Shown here piece after piece: positions 17,000 through 24,901 of a stretch of 64,000 nt of DNA. How positions within the stretch are numbered: position 1 is the stretch's first letter; each line of letters begins with the position of its first letter. A program made the translations under genes and the position numbers. Origin of the DNA: Gemmatimonadota bacterium (GTDB lineage Bacteria; Latescibacterota; UBA2968; GCA-2709665). Where the stretch lies: contig JAPPNU010000007.1 of NCBI GenBank assembly GCA_028873695.1, forward strand, positions 1-64,000. The letters run 5' to 3'. The notes under the pieces were generated by a model, which was given only the letters and a program-made list of their open reading frames with translations, was not told where the DNA came from and did not search any database.

Positions 17000-17305
17000 C
17001 TACGGTACCGTTTGACGGGGGGTTACGCTTGCCGCGATCTCGTGGCCTGCTTCGATCTCCGCCCTGCGAAGCTCCCATGAAGTCTGCAGGTTGAGCCAAA
17101 GCTGAGGGGTCGTCCCAAAATAACGCGCCAGCCTCAATGCCGAGTCCGCGCTTACCCCACGTCGACCGTTCAGAATCATCGTGATGCGATTCACCGACAC
17201 GCCCAGCGCCTTCGCCAGGGCGTTGGCCGACAGTCCGAGCGCGTCGAGTTCGTCGCGGAGAATCTCACCCGGATGAACCGGTCTCATTCCATTCTTCGCG
17301 TTCAT
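17000..17305 (-). CDS. higA: Second HigA-family antitoxin (XRE HTH)
   Basis: A 101-residue HigA-type antitoxin starting NAKNGMRPVHPGEILRDEL; the helix-turn-helix is around ANALAKALGVSVNRITMILNG, and the C-terminal part (RLARYFGTTPQLWLNLQTSWELRRAE) is typical. The reading frame is open upstream of the chosen ATG, but the extension overlaps the toxin remnant. The start is 12 bases after the end of the degraded higB-like frame, the normal higB-higA spacing, so an intact antitoxin seems to have outlived its toxin. Confidence 0.9.
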   Translation of the reverse strand: MNAKNGMRPVHPGEILRDELDALGLSANALAKALGVSVNRITMILNGRRGVSADSALRLARYFGTTPQLWLNLQTSWELRRAEIEAGHEIAASVTPRQTVP

Positions 17306-17316
17306 GTTCGCGCCTC

Positions 17317-17481
17317 TCAATGGTAGTCCGTGATCTCCACGTCGCACGCGCCATCGTCCGTCCAGTGGAAGCGCGATTCAAACCCCGACGGCGATTGGAA
17401 CACACCCGGATCACGTACAAAAATGGCCCCGTGGTGCCCGGGACCAAGCAGCAGGAAACAATATATGGCGACGACCGGCAT
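17317..17481 (-). pseudogene. Probable remnant of a higB-like toxin gene
   Basis: A 54-codon frame ends with FHWTDDGACDVEITDYH, which is the expected C-terminus of a HigB toxin, placed 12 bases before higA. The preceding residues (GHHGAIFVRDPGVFQS) do not resemble HigB, and the full toxin needs about 90 residues. Upstream lies a repeat-rich region (17507-17583), so the 5' part was probably lost by rearrangement. It could instead be a short unrelated gene. Confidence 0.5.
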
Positions 17482-17506
17482 TGTCAAGCGCAAACGGCAA
17501 AAGCAG

Positions 17507-17583
17507 CTTTCAGCGGTCAGTTTTCAGCAGTCAGCAAAGAACAAAAAGCGAAAGGCGGGCAACCACAAGGGTTGCCCCTACAA
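17507..17583 (+). repeat. Composite hairpin repeat family C, copy 1
   Basis: The element consists of a CAGCGGTCAG/TTTTCAGCAGTCAGC segment, an A-rich spacer, and a hairpin GGGCAACC-ACAA-GGGTTGCCC followed by CTACAA. The same order of parts is found inverted at 51757-51838. The hairpin module also occurs at 18641, 18731 and 51683. Apart from the higB remnant, 17306-17883 contains no gene that I can support; 17590-17830 shows nothing. Confidence 0.7.
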
Positions 17584-17883
17584 CATCACGTGTGGCGTGG
17601 TCAATTCAGAGATGGACAAGGACAAACAACGTGGCTTTCAAATGGCGTGCGGGTACGTGGATGCCAACAATTGCAAGTTGTCTCTGTGATAACGGATAAG
17701 GTGTCACTACCGCGTGTGTTCGATGTACAAATAAACGCCCAGAGCCGTTGTGAAACAGGCCAGGGCGTCCGCGAAGCATGCGAGAATGAACGGGATCAGG
17801 CTTTGGCACGTGAAAGAACGAGCAAGAGGTAATCACGACGCTATGTTGCCGAGTTGACCAGCAAGCGGGGGTTGATACGACAA

Positions 17884-18381
17884 TTAAACCAGGTTTTCGG
17901 CGGATTGACGAGCCAATATCCTGTCACGCGCAAGAACGGCGATAATCTGCTTTATGGACTCCATTCCAATACCATTGTTGTATGCGTATTCGCCAAGAAT
18001 CCTGTTGGCCTCCGCTGGTTCTGTCCATTCCAGGACAACGTAATCCAGACATCTTTCCTGCACTTGATGTTTAGATTGTCCCTTAAGTTCCTCCCACAAC
18101 AATTCGACAACTTGCTTTGACCATTTATCGGCATCTATTTCCCCTGCAACCTGCATTCCCTTATCCGTGAGTTTCAACGGACTCGTATATTCGAAGAATG
18201 CACCAGCCTTTGGTCCAAGCAAATAGACAAGAGCTTTTCTGATTTTGGACAATTCTTTTTCTATACGATCAAAGACGGAGTCGGCCTCATTCTTGAGGCG
18301 GTCCATTCCATTGACCCATTTCCCAATCTGGAAAATCAGAATCGCCACGCCAAGAGCTACAGCTCCACTGATAATTTCCAA
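17884..18381 (-). CDS. Hypothetical membrane-anchored protein
   Basis: A 165-residue protein with one N-terminal transmembrane helix (IISGAVALGVAILIFQIGKWV, residues about 3-23), then a charged helix likely to form a coiled coil (RLKNEADSVFDRIEKELSKIRKAL). After that comes SPLKLTDKGMQVAGEIDADKWSKQVVE, which resembles a small winged-helix region, and an acidic helical tail. I do not recognise a family. Composition is AT-richer than the core genes. It is the last gene of the island on the cysH side and the same strand as the toxin-antitoxin genes. Confidence 0.65.
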   Translation of the reverse strand: MEIISGAVALGVAILIFQIGKWVNGMDRLKNEADSVFDRIEKELSKIRKALVYLLGPKAGAFFEYTSPLKLTDKGMQVAGEIDADKWSKQVVELLWEELKGQSKHQVQERCLDYVVLEWTEPAEANRILGEYAYNNGIGMESIKQIIAVLARDRILARQSAENLV

Positions 18382-18639
18382 GGGAAAACCTCAAATTATC
18401 TCGTCAACTGCTCGTACACCCAGAAAGCCCGCCCGCACACGAGGCATGCGGCCCGGCAACGATTGAACGATGCGGACATAAAAGGGTTGCTTCCGATTTT
18501 ACTGGAATCTCGGGTGTGCGACGGCGGGAAATTTCATGCCGGCCGACTCCGGTCTGGGTTGGAAATTCTGTGAAAATCTACCGTATCGGCGGAATGTGGT
18601 CAAGCTGTTTTGACATTCCTCTACCGATCCGCCAACGAG

Positions 18640-18821
18640 CGGGCACCCACAAGGGGCGCCCCTACAAGATCCGGTGTGGCGTGGCCTGCAGTTCGGCGAG
18701 ATTTCCACACAAGAAACATCGGCGAACGGCGGGCAACCACAAGGGGTGCCCCTACAAATCACGTATGGCGCTGAATGGCCCGCGGTTCCGCGAGATTTCC
18801 ACACATAAAACATCGGCGAAA
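18640..18821 (+). repeat. Tandem pair of about 90-bp repeats built on hairpin family C
   Basis: Two imperfect tandem units (18640-18727 and 18730-18821) each contain a hairpin (GGGCACCC-ACAA-GGGGCGCCC and GGGCAACC-ACAA-GGGGTGCCC), the word CCCTACAA, and the shared 3' end CGAGATTTCCACACA followed by AACATCGGCGAA. They fill most of the gene-free space 18382-18884. The remainder of that space shows only a terminator at its right end. Confidence 0.75.
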
Positions 18822-18843
18822 GCCGTAAACGCTTCCGCCGATG
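18800..18843 (-). terminator. Probable terminator of cysH
   Basis: On the minus strand CATCGGCGGAAGC and GCTTTCGCCGATG form a 13-bp stem with one mismatch around GTTTACG, followed by TTTTATG. It lies about 40 bases after the cysH stop codon. Part of it overlaps the end of the tandem repeat. Confidence 0.7.
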
Positions 18844-18884
18844 AAGATTCGGTGCGATCCGGGACCGCTGCCCTTTCAGCCCCA

Positions 18885-19634
18885 TCATCCCGCCGCAAGC
18901 TGCCCCTCTGCTTCAGGGATTTCGACCGCCATCAACGGCTGGTGCATCCCGCATTCCGTTTTTCCCGTGCCCGCCCAGCGGCCCGCGCGTTCGTTTGCGC
19001 CGGGCGCCGCCGGCCGGGTGCATGGCCGGCAGCCGATGCTCGAATAACCGTGGTCCATCAGCGAGTTGTACGGCAGATCATTGTCCGCGATGTAGTCCCA
19101 CACCTGCTTGCGCGTCCAGGCCGCGAGCGGATTGATCTTGGCGATCGTCCGTCCGCTGCTGATTCGGTATCCCTCCACGACGCGTACTCCAGCCCGCGTG
19201 TGGGACTGATCCCTCCTAAGACCGGCAACCCAGCCGTCCAGACCCGCCAGTTTCCGCTGCAGGGGTTCCACCTTGCGCATCGCACAACACCTGTCGGGAT
19301 CCCTGCTGTACAGGTCCGGCCCGCACGCGCGGTCCTGCTCGGGAACGCTCAGGCGGGGGTGCAGGGACTCGATCTGAACGTCGTAACGCGCCTCGATCCG
19401 CTCTTTCAATGCCAGTGTTTCGGGAAACAGGTACCCGGTGTCGATGGTAAAGACCGGCAGTTCCGGGGCGACCTTTTGCGCCATATCCACGAGGACCACG
19501 CCGCTGGGCCCGAATGCCGTACTCATCGCCACGGCGGGGCCCAGTTCCCGCCACGACCACTCGAGGACCTCCTCGGGCCGAACTCCCGCCAGGGTATCGG
19601 CAAGTCTGTCGGTTTTCTGCGGGTCGAAATCCAT
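18885..19634 (-). CDS. cysH: Adenylylsulfate (APS) reductase, 4Fe-4S type CysH
   Basis: CysH reduces activated sulfate to sulfite with thioredoxin. The 249-residue protein has the nucleotide loop STAFGPSGVV, the FTIDTGYLFPET motif, and all four iron-sulfur cysteines of the APS-reductase type: CCAMRK in the middle and GCRPCTRP later. The catalytic cysteine is in TECGMH near the C-terminus. The CC/CxxC set indicates APS rather than PAPS as substrate. AAGGG abuts an ATG at 19640 but stands six bases before ATG 19634, so 19634 is preferred. No sulfate adenylyltransferase or sulfite reductase is in the window. Confidence 0.93.
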   Translation of the reverse strand: MDFDPQKTDRLADTLAGVRPEEVLEWSWRELGPAVAMSTAFGPSGVVLVDMAQKVAPELPVFTIDTGYLFPETLALKERIEARYDVQIESLHPRLSVPEQDRACGPDLYSRDPDRCCAMRKVEPLQRKLAGLDGWVAGLRRDQSHTRAGVRVVEGYRISSGRTIAKINPLAAWTRKQVWDYIADNDLPYNSLMDHGYSSIGCRPCTRPAAPGANERAGRWAGTGKTECGMHQPLMAVEIPEAEGQLAAG

Positions 19635-19689
19635 GTGCATCCCTTCGTTATCCGTCCAGAAAGCAGGTTGTCTGAATTCGGAACACAAC

Positions 19690-19736
19690 GCTGACGGATT
19701 AATTCATAATATTGTTTATCAAGTTAGTCAACAATA
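19690..19736 (-). promoter_or_regulatory. Probable cysH promoter with an imperfect palindrome
   Basis: On the minus strand TTGACT is followed after 17 bases by TATGAA, about 60 bases before the cysH start. The promoter is enclosed in an imperfect inverted repeat with arms ATTGTT and AACAAT (25 bases in all). This AT-rich patch stands out from its surroundings and is a plausible operator, perhaps for the Rrf2 regulator; no identical site was found upstream of cysM. Confidence 0.45.
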
Positions 19737-19931
19737 ATAAAATGGCCTTGCTATGTCAAGTACCAATCTTAATTATCCGGCAATCCGGGGGGTGTGACAG
19801 TCGGCTGGCGGTCGTGGATTCCCGCGTATATGCGCGTGAAATCGCCTTGACTTTTTACAGGTGATATGATAAGTTACAAAACTGCAAAATGGTTGGCGTT
19901 TCGCAGGATCGCGAAACCTTCCGATGCCTGA

Positions 19932-19970
19932 AACAAAAAAGCCCGATCGGTTGCGATCCGGGCCGTTTTA
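19932..19970 (-). terminator. Terminator downstream of tRNA-Lys
   Basis: On the minus strand GCCCGGATCG pairs with CGATCGGGC around CAAC and is followed by TTTTTTG. It lies about 35 bases after the tRNA gene. Confidence 0.85.
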
Positions 19971-20002
19971 TATTGCAAGTGATTCATTTTTAAAAAGTTA
20001 AA

Positions 20003-20074
20003 TGAGCCCGGAAGGATTTGAACCTTCGACCAACGGCTTAAAAGGCCGCTGCTCTACCCCTGAGCTACGGGCCC
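20003..20074 (-). tRNA. tRNA-Lys (anticodon TTT)
   Basis: The 72-base gene folds as a cloverleaf. The acceptor stem is GGGCCCG with CGGGCTC (one G-T pair), with A as discriminator base. The D-arm is GCTCAGGGGTAGAGC. The anticodon arm is GCGGC-CTTTTAA-GCCGT with anticodon TTT, and the T-arm is GAAGG-TTCAAAT-CCTTC. The 3' CCA is not encoded. It is transcribed away from the HlyD-like gene and ends in its own terminator. Confidence 0.95.
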
Positions 20075-20174
20075 ATTCCGGTGCCGGATCACTCCTCCAG
20101 AACCAGTACGCGATCGGGCAAAGTGATGAATATAGACAAGCCATTCTCCCCTGTCAAGCAAAAGGGATTCCGTA

Positions 20175-21410
20175 ATGATGCGCAGGCGACGCAGGCACCG
20201 TGTGTTGAAGTGGATGCTGTGGATCGGGGGTGTGCTGGCGGCTGTTGTTCTTTCTCTGTCGCTGATTAAGATTGACGACGTGGTCATTGCCCAGGGCATT
20301 GTCGAGCCCGGGACGAAGATCTATATCGATTCGCCGCTGAAGCGAGTCATCGAAGCCATCCATTGCGAGCCCGGACAGCCGGTAAAAGCAGGACAGCCGC
20401 TGGTCCAGCTCTACAACGGCGACCTTCTCTCCGCCATAGAAGCGGCCGGAAAAGAGGTCCAGCGCGGTGAAGCCAATCTGGAACATGCGTGGGCGAATCT
20501 GGCGCTGTTGAAGGAAAAACCCACAGCTGAAGCGTTAAAAATCGCGGAATCCAGAGTCGAACAGGCACGGATTGCGCTTAAGGCCCGCAAACAGGAACTC
20601 CAGCGCGCCGAAACCCTCTACTTCGGCGAACGGCTATGGAGCATCGAGGAGCTGGAACGCGCCAAAACCAACCGGCAACTCGCGGAATCCAATCTAAAAG
20701 TTGCAGCCGAGGAACTCAACCTCACGCGGCGCGGTGCGTCGCCCGCCGAGCTCCGACAGGCGGCGGCCGAGGTCCGGCAGGCTCGCGCAGCGCTCGCAAA
20801 ATCCCGCAGCAGCCTCGAGGGCGCCCGTGAAGGCCTCGAATTGACAACCATGAGGTCGCCCGTCAACGGGATTGTGGCCAGGCGAGACCTCCACCCCGGC
20901 ATGCTGGCGGACCAGGGGCAGATCGTACTCATCATCGCAGGCGACGGCGGCGACGATACGATCGACGCGTGGGTTCCTGAAACCAACGCCTGGAAGATCC
21001 GGCTGGGACACCCCGTTGAAATCCTCAGCAATCTCTTCACCGACCGCGAAGAATTCGTCGGCGCCGGCGAAATCTCCAGGTTCTACGGATACGCGGTACA
21101 CGGCGGCGGCGTCCGTACCTTCGAGTTGGAAATCCGCATTCTGGAAACCCCGTTGCCGCTCAAATACGGCTCCACGGCGGATCTGCGGATTATCGTGGGC
21201 CGGCGAAGCATCCTCAAGACCCTGCTGAATATCGAAGACCGTGACGTGGTCCAGGCCAGTCGGGCTGCTCATTTTGGCCCGCACGGGCGAGACGTAACAC
21301 AGAACCTTCCGACCGGCCGGACCGAACCCGATTCAGCGACCGCGACGACGGCCGGGGGCACCGCGTCGACTGATTCGGGCCGGGAACCGGCAACAGAACG
21401 GAATCCCTAA
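20175..21410 (+). CDS. HlyD-family periplasmic adaptor (membrane fusion protein)
   Basis: A 411-residue adaptor that would link an inner-membrane transporter to the outer membrane. It has an N-terminal transmembrane helix (WMLWIGGVLAAVVLSLSLI) after a basic stretch. A split biotinyl-lipoyl domain (IYIDSPLKRVIEAIHCEPGQPVKAGQPLVQL, residues about 49-79, and MRSPVNGIVARRDLHPGMLADQGQ) flanks a long alpha-helical hairpin rich in Ala/Glu/Arg (residues about 85-225). A beta-barrel part follows and the C-terminal 50 residues are low-complexity (T, G, S). No ABC permease, RND pump or TolC gene lies beside it, so its partner must be encoded elsewhere. Confidence 0.85.
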   Translation: MMRRRRRHRVLKWMLWIGGVLAAVVLSLSLIKIDDVVIAQGIVEPGTKIYIDSPLKRVIEAIHCEPGQPVKAGQPLVQLYNGDLLSAIEAAGKEVQRGEANLEHAWANLALLKEKPTAEALKIAESRVEQARIALKARKQELQRAETLYFGERLWSIEELERAKTNRQLAESNLKVAAEELNLTRRGASPAELRQAAAEVRQARAALAKSRSSLEGAREGLELTTMRSPVNGIVARRDLHPGMLADQGQIVLIIAGDGGDDTIDAWVPETNAWKIRLGHPVEILSNLFTDREEFVGAGEISRFYGYAVHGGGVRTFELEIRILETPLPLKYGSTADLRIIVGRRSILKTLLNIEDRDVVQASRAAHFGPHGRDVTQNLPTGRTEPDSATATTAGGTASTDSGREPATERNP

Positions 21411-21430
21411 CGTACACGACGAGGAGAAAC

Positions 21431-24085
21431 ATGTCGGAGCAGCCTTCGAAAACTGAGAAGTACGTCTATTTCTTCGGCGGCGGTAAGGCCGACGGCGACG
21501 GCCAACAGCGCAATCTGCTGGGCGGGAAAGGCGCAAATCTGGCTGAAATGTCTCTCATCGGAATTCCGGTTCCCGCCGGTTTCACCATCACCACGGACGT
21601 CTGCACCTACTATTACGGCCATGAAAGGAATTACCCGGAAACGCTCAAGAGCCAGGTCGTCGCAAATATCGGAAGGGTCGAGCAGGCGATGGGCGGGCGG
21701 TTCGGAGATCCGGCGAATCCGTTGCTCGTTTCCGTCCGGTCCGGCGCCCGCGTCTCCATGCCCGGAATGATGGAGACAGTACTCAACCTCGGGCTGAACG
21801 ACGAGATTGCCGACGGGCTGATTGCAAAATCAGGTAACGAGCGTTTTGTCTGGGACGTCTACCGCCGTTTCATCCAGACATACGGCGACGTTGTGATGGG
21901 TATACAGCCCGAAGGCCGTGAACACGATCCGTTCGAAGTCGCGATCGACAGCGCAAAGGCCAGGCGGGGCATCGCGCTGGATACAGACCTGACGTCCGGC
22001 GATCTTCGCGAACTCGTCGACGTTTTCAAGGACATTGTCAGAAAACGCGCCGGCCGCTCCTTCCCCGAGAACCCTATGGAGCAGTTGTGGGGAAGCGTGA
22101 ACGCCGTATTCGATTCGTGGAATGGCCACCGCGCGATCGTATACCGGAACATAAACGACATTCCCCACAACTGGGGAACCGCCGTCAACGTGCAATCCAT
22201 GGTTTACGGCAATATGGGCGACGACTGTGCGACGGGGGTGGCGTTTACCCGCGACCCGTCCACCGGCGCGAAAAAGTTCTACGGCGAATACCTGGTCAAC
22301 GCCCAGGGTGAAGACGTCGTGGCGGGGGTCCGCACGCCTGATTCGGTCGCAAAAATGAAGCGACAACTGCCGCACGCCTACAGTACCCTCGAAGAGATAT
22401 ATAAGAAACTGGAGTTGCATTATCGTGAGATGCAGGACATCGAGTTTACCGTCCAGGAGGGCGAACTCTGGATGCTGCAAACCCGGACGGGGAAGCGCAC
22501 CGCGGCGTCTGCGCTGAAGATAGCGGTGGACATGGTGAAAGAGGGTCTGATTACCAGGGACGAAGCCATCGTCCGGATCGATCCGGCCCAGCTCGACCAC
22601 CTCCTGCATCCCACCTTCGACCCGGACGCGCCGCGTAAAGTCCTGGCGACCGGCCTTCCCGCCTCGCCCGGTGCGGCGTCGGGCAGAGCGGTTTTCACGG
22701 CCGACGATGCCGAGACGATGGCCGAGGACGGCGAAGACGTCATCCTCGTCCGTCTCGAGACATCGCCCGAAGACATCGGCGGGATGCACGCCGCCAGGGG
22801 CATTCTGACTGCCCGCGGCGGCCAGACCAGTCACGCCGCCGTGGTGGCTCGCGGGATGGGCAAGTGCTGCGTGGCCGGCTGCGGAGCGATCACAATCGAT
22901 TACAATAGCGATCTTTTCGAGGTCCACGGCACAACCGTCAAGGCGGGCGACTGGATCTCTCTCGACGGCTCTACGGGTGAAGTGATGCTGGGGCGCGTGC
23001 CCACTCTGAGTCCGAAGTTGTCCGGAAACTTCAATACCGTCATGAAATGGGCGGAAGAGATAAAACAACTGGATGTACGCACCAACGCGGATACGCCGCA
23101 GGATTCGGAAATTGCACGGAAGTTCGGCGCGCAGGGAATCGGCCTTTGCCGCACCGAACACATGTTCTTCGAAGGCGACCGCATTCTGGCGGTTCGGGAA
23201 ATGATCCTCGCGGCGGATGAATCGGGAAGAAGAAAGGCCCTGGATAAGCTCCTTCCGATTCAGCGCGAAGACTTCGAAGGCATCTTCAGGGCCATGAAGG
23301 GGTTTCCCGTTACCATCCGGCTGCTGGACCCGCCACTGCACGAGTTTTTGCCCCACGAGCCCGAACAGCAGCGGGAAATGGCCCGGCAGATGGGGGTACC
23401 GCTCGGCACGATTCGCAAGAAAGTGGACAGCCTGCATGAATTCAACCCCATGCTGGGACATCGCGGCTGCCGTCTGGGCGTCACCTATCCGGAAATATAC
23501 GAAATGCAGGCGCGCGCCATCTTTGAAGCGGCCTTGAACGTACGCAAGCGGCGGATTAAAGTCATTCCCGAGATCATGATCCCCCTCGTGGGCGCCGTCA
23601 AGGAGTTCACCGAACTCAGAAAGATCGTCGACCGCGTCGCCGGCGAGGTCCTGGGAGGAAGCAGGATTACAATCGACTATCTCGTCGGCACCATGGTCGA
23701 GGTCCCCCGCGCCGCCCTCGTGGCCGACGCCATTGCGGAATCCGCCGATTTCTTCAGTTTCGGCACGAATGACCTCACGCAGATGACCTTCGGTTTTTCG
23801 CGAGACGACGCCGGCAAATTCCTGCCGGCCTACGTCGAACTGGGCGTCCTCGAACAGGACCCCTTCCTGAGCCTGGACCGGGAAGGCGTGGGGCAACTCG
23901 TGATCATCGGGACCGAACGGGGGCGGTCGGCGCGCAGTACGCTGAAAGTGGGCATCTGCGGCGAACATGGCGGCGATCCTGACTCCGTGAAGTTCTGTCA
24001 CGACGTCGGCCTCGACTACGTCTCCTGCTCGCCGTACAGGGTGCCCATCGCCCGTCTGGCCGCCGCCCAGGCCGCCATCGATTAA
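21431..24085 (+). CDS. ppdK: Pyruvate, phosphate dikinase
   Basis: PpdK interconverts pyruvate, ATP and Pi with phosphoenolpyruvate, AMP and PPi. The 884-residue length is normal. The N-terminal ATP-grasp domain starts VYFFGGGKADGDGQQRNLLGGKGANLAEM; SVRSGARVSMPGMM is the ATP-binding loop. The phosphohistidine domain has GGQTSHAAVVARGMGKCCVAGC. The C-terminal TIM barrel has GLCRTEHMF, LDPPLHEFLP, HRGCRLG, TNDLTQMTFG and GICGEHGG with the catalytic cysteine. AGGAG precedes the ATG. In a heterotroph the enzyme may work in PPi-linked glycolysis or gluconeogenesis. Confidence 0.97.
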   Translation: MSEQPSKTEKYVYFFGGGKADGDGQQRNLLGGKGANLAEMSLIGIPVPAGFTITTDVCTYYYGHERNYPETLKSQVVANIGRVEQAMGGRFGDPANPLLVSVRSGARVSMPGMMETVLNLGLNDEIADGLIAKSGNERFVWDVYRRFIQTYGDVVMGIQPEGREHDPFEVAIDSAKARRGIALDTDLTSGDLRELVDVFKDIVRKRAGRSFPENPMEQLWGSVNAVFDSWNGHRAIVYRNINDIPHNWGTAVNVQSMVYGNMGDDCATGVAFTRDPSTGAKKFYGEYLVNAQGEDVVAGVRTPDSVAKMKRQLPHAYSTLEEIYKKLELHYREMQDIEFTVQEGELWMLQTRTGKRTAASALKIAVDMVKEGLITRDEAIVRIDPAQLDHLLHPTFDPDAPRKVLATGLPASPGAASGRAVFTADDAETMAEDGEDVILVRLETSPEDIGGMHAARGILTARGGQTSHAAVVARGMGKCCVAGCGAITIDYNSDLFEVHGTTVKAGDWISLDGSTGEVMLGRVPTLSPKLSGNFNTVMKWAEEIKQLDVRTNADTPQDSEIARKFGAQGIGLCRTEHMFFEGDRILAVREMILAADESGRRKALDKLLPIQREDFEGIFRAMKGFPVTIRLLDPPLHEFLPHEPEQQREMARQMGVPLGTIRKKVDSLHEFNPMLGHRGCRLGVTYPEIYEMQARAIFEAALNVRKRRIKVIPEIMIPLVGAVKEFTELRKIVDRVAGEVLGGSRITIDYLVGTMVEVPRAALVADAIAESADFFSFGTNDLTQMTFGFSRDDAGKFLPAYVELGVLEQDPFLSLDREGVGQLVIIGTERGRSARSTLKVGICGEHGGDPDSVKFCHDVGLDYVSCSPYRVPIARLAAAQAAID

Positions 24086-24133
24086 CCCGGATCGAAAAAA
24101 CAGCAATGCGGCGCCGCACAGGGCCTTCCGTTT

Positions 24134-24901
24134 ATGCCGAGAATCATTGCCATTGCCAACCAGAAGGGCGGCGTTGGAAAGACCACTACGGCGGTGAACC
24201 TCTCCGCCTGCCTGGCGGCCGCGGAAAAGAAAACCCTTCTCGTCGACCTCGATCCGCAGTCGAACGCCACCAGCAGTTTCGGCGTAACATTGACGCGGGA
24301 GGAACCCTGCATCTACGAGGTTCTCGTTCAGGAACACTCGCTTTCCGACATCACCCGGGAAACCGAGATTCCCTATCTGAACGTGGCCCCTTCTCACGTG
24401 CGCCTCACAGGGGCGGAAGTCGAGATGGTGAGCCTTGGCGCCCGGGAACACCGGCTCAGGGTTGCGCTTGAGAAGGCCGGCGAAAACTACGAGTTCCTGC
24501 TGATCGATTGCCCGCCGTCCCTCGGGCTGCTCACCCTCAACGCGCTCACCGCCGCCGGCTCCGTCCTCATTCCGATACAGTGCGAATATTACGCGCTGGA
24601 GGGTGTTGGGAAGCTGTTGAACACCCTTCAACTGGTCCAGCGCCATCTGAATCCCCCGCTCAAAATCGAAGGCGTACTGCTCACGATGTTCGACACCCGG
24701 CTCAATCTCTCCAGGCAGGTCGTGGATGAAGCCCGTCACCACTTCGGCGACCGCGTATACAACACCGTCATCGGCCGCAACGTGAAACTCGGCGAAGCGC
24801 CAAGCTTTGGCAAGCCCATCATCCTGTACGACATTATGTCGCCTGGAGCCCGGAACTACATGAGCCTGGCTGGGGAGGTTATTAACCATGGCCAGGCGTA
24901 A
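24134..24901 (+). CDS. parA: Chromosome-partitioning ATPase ParA (Soj)
   Basis: A 255-residue ParA ATPase with the deviant Walker A box KGGVGKTTTAVNLS (residues 11-24), switch region LVDLDPQSNATSSFG, and LLIDCPPSLGLLTLNAL. It has no N-terminal HTH, so it is the chromosomal Soj type. It overlaps parB by 14 bases. I saw no clear parS site (TGTTTCACGTGAAACA type) within the window, although such sites may lie elsewhere. Confidence 0.96.
   Translation: MPRIIAIANQKGGVGKTTTAVNLSACLAAAEKKTLLVDLDPQSNATSSFGVTLTREEPCIYEVLVQEHSLSDITRETEIPYLNVAPSHVRLTGAEVEMVSLGAREHRLRVALEKAGENYEFLLIDCPPSLGLLTLNALTAAGSVLIPIQCEYYALEGVGKLLNTLQLVQRHLNPPLKIEGVLLTMFDTRLNLSRQVVDEARHHFGDRVYNTVIGRNVKLGEAPSFGKPIILYDIMSPGARNYMSLAGEVINHGQA

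Noticed and set aside
20003..20074. tRNA-Lys as integration site of the defence island
   Set aside because: cysH lies between the tRNA and the island, there is no integrase, and no repeat of the tRNA 3' end was seen at the island border.
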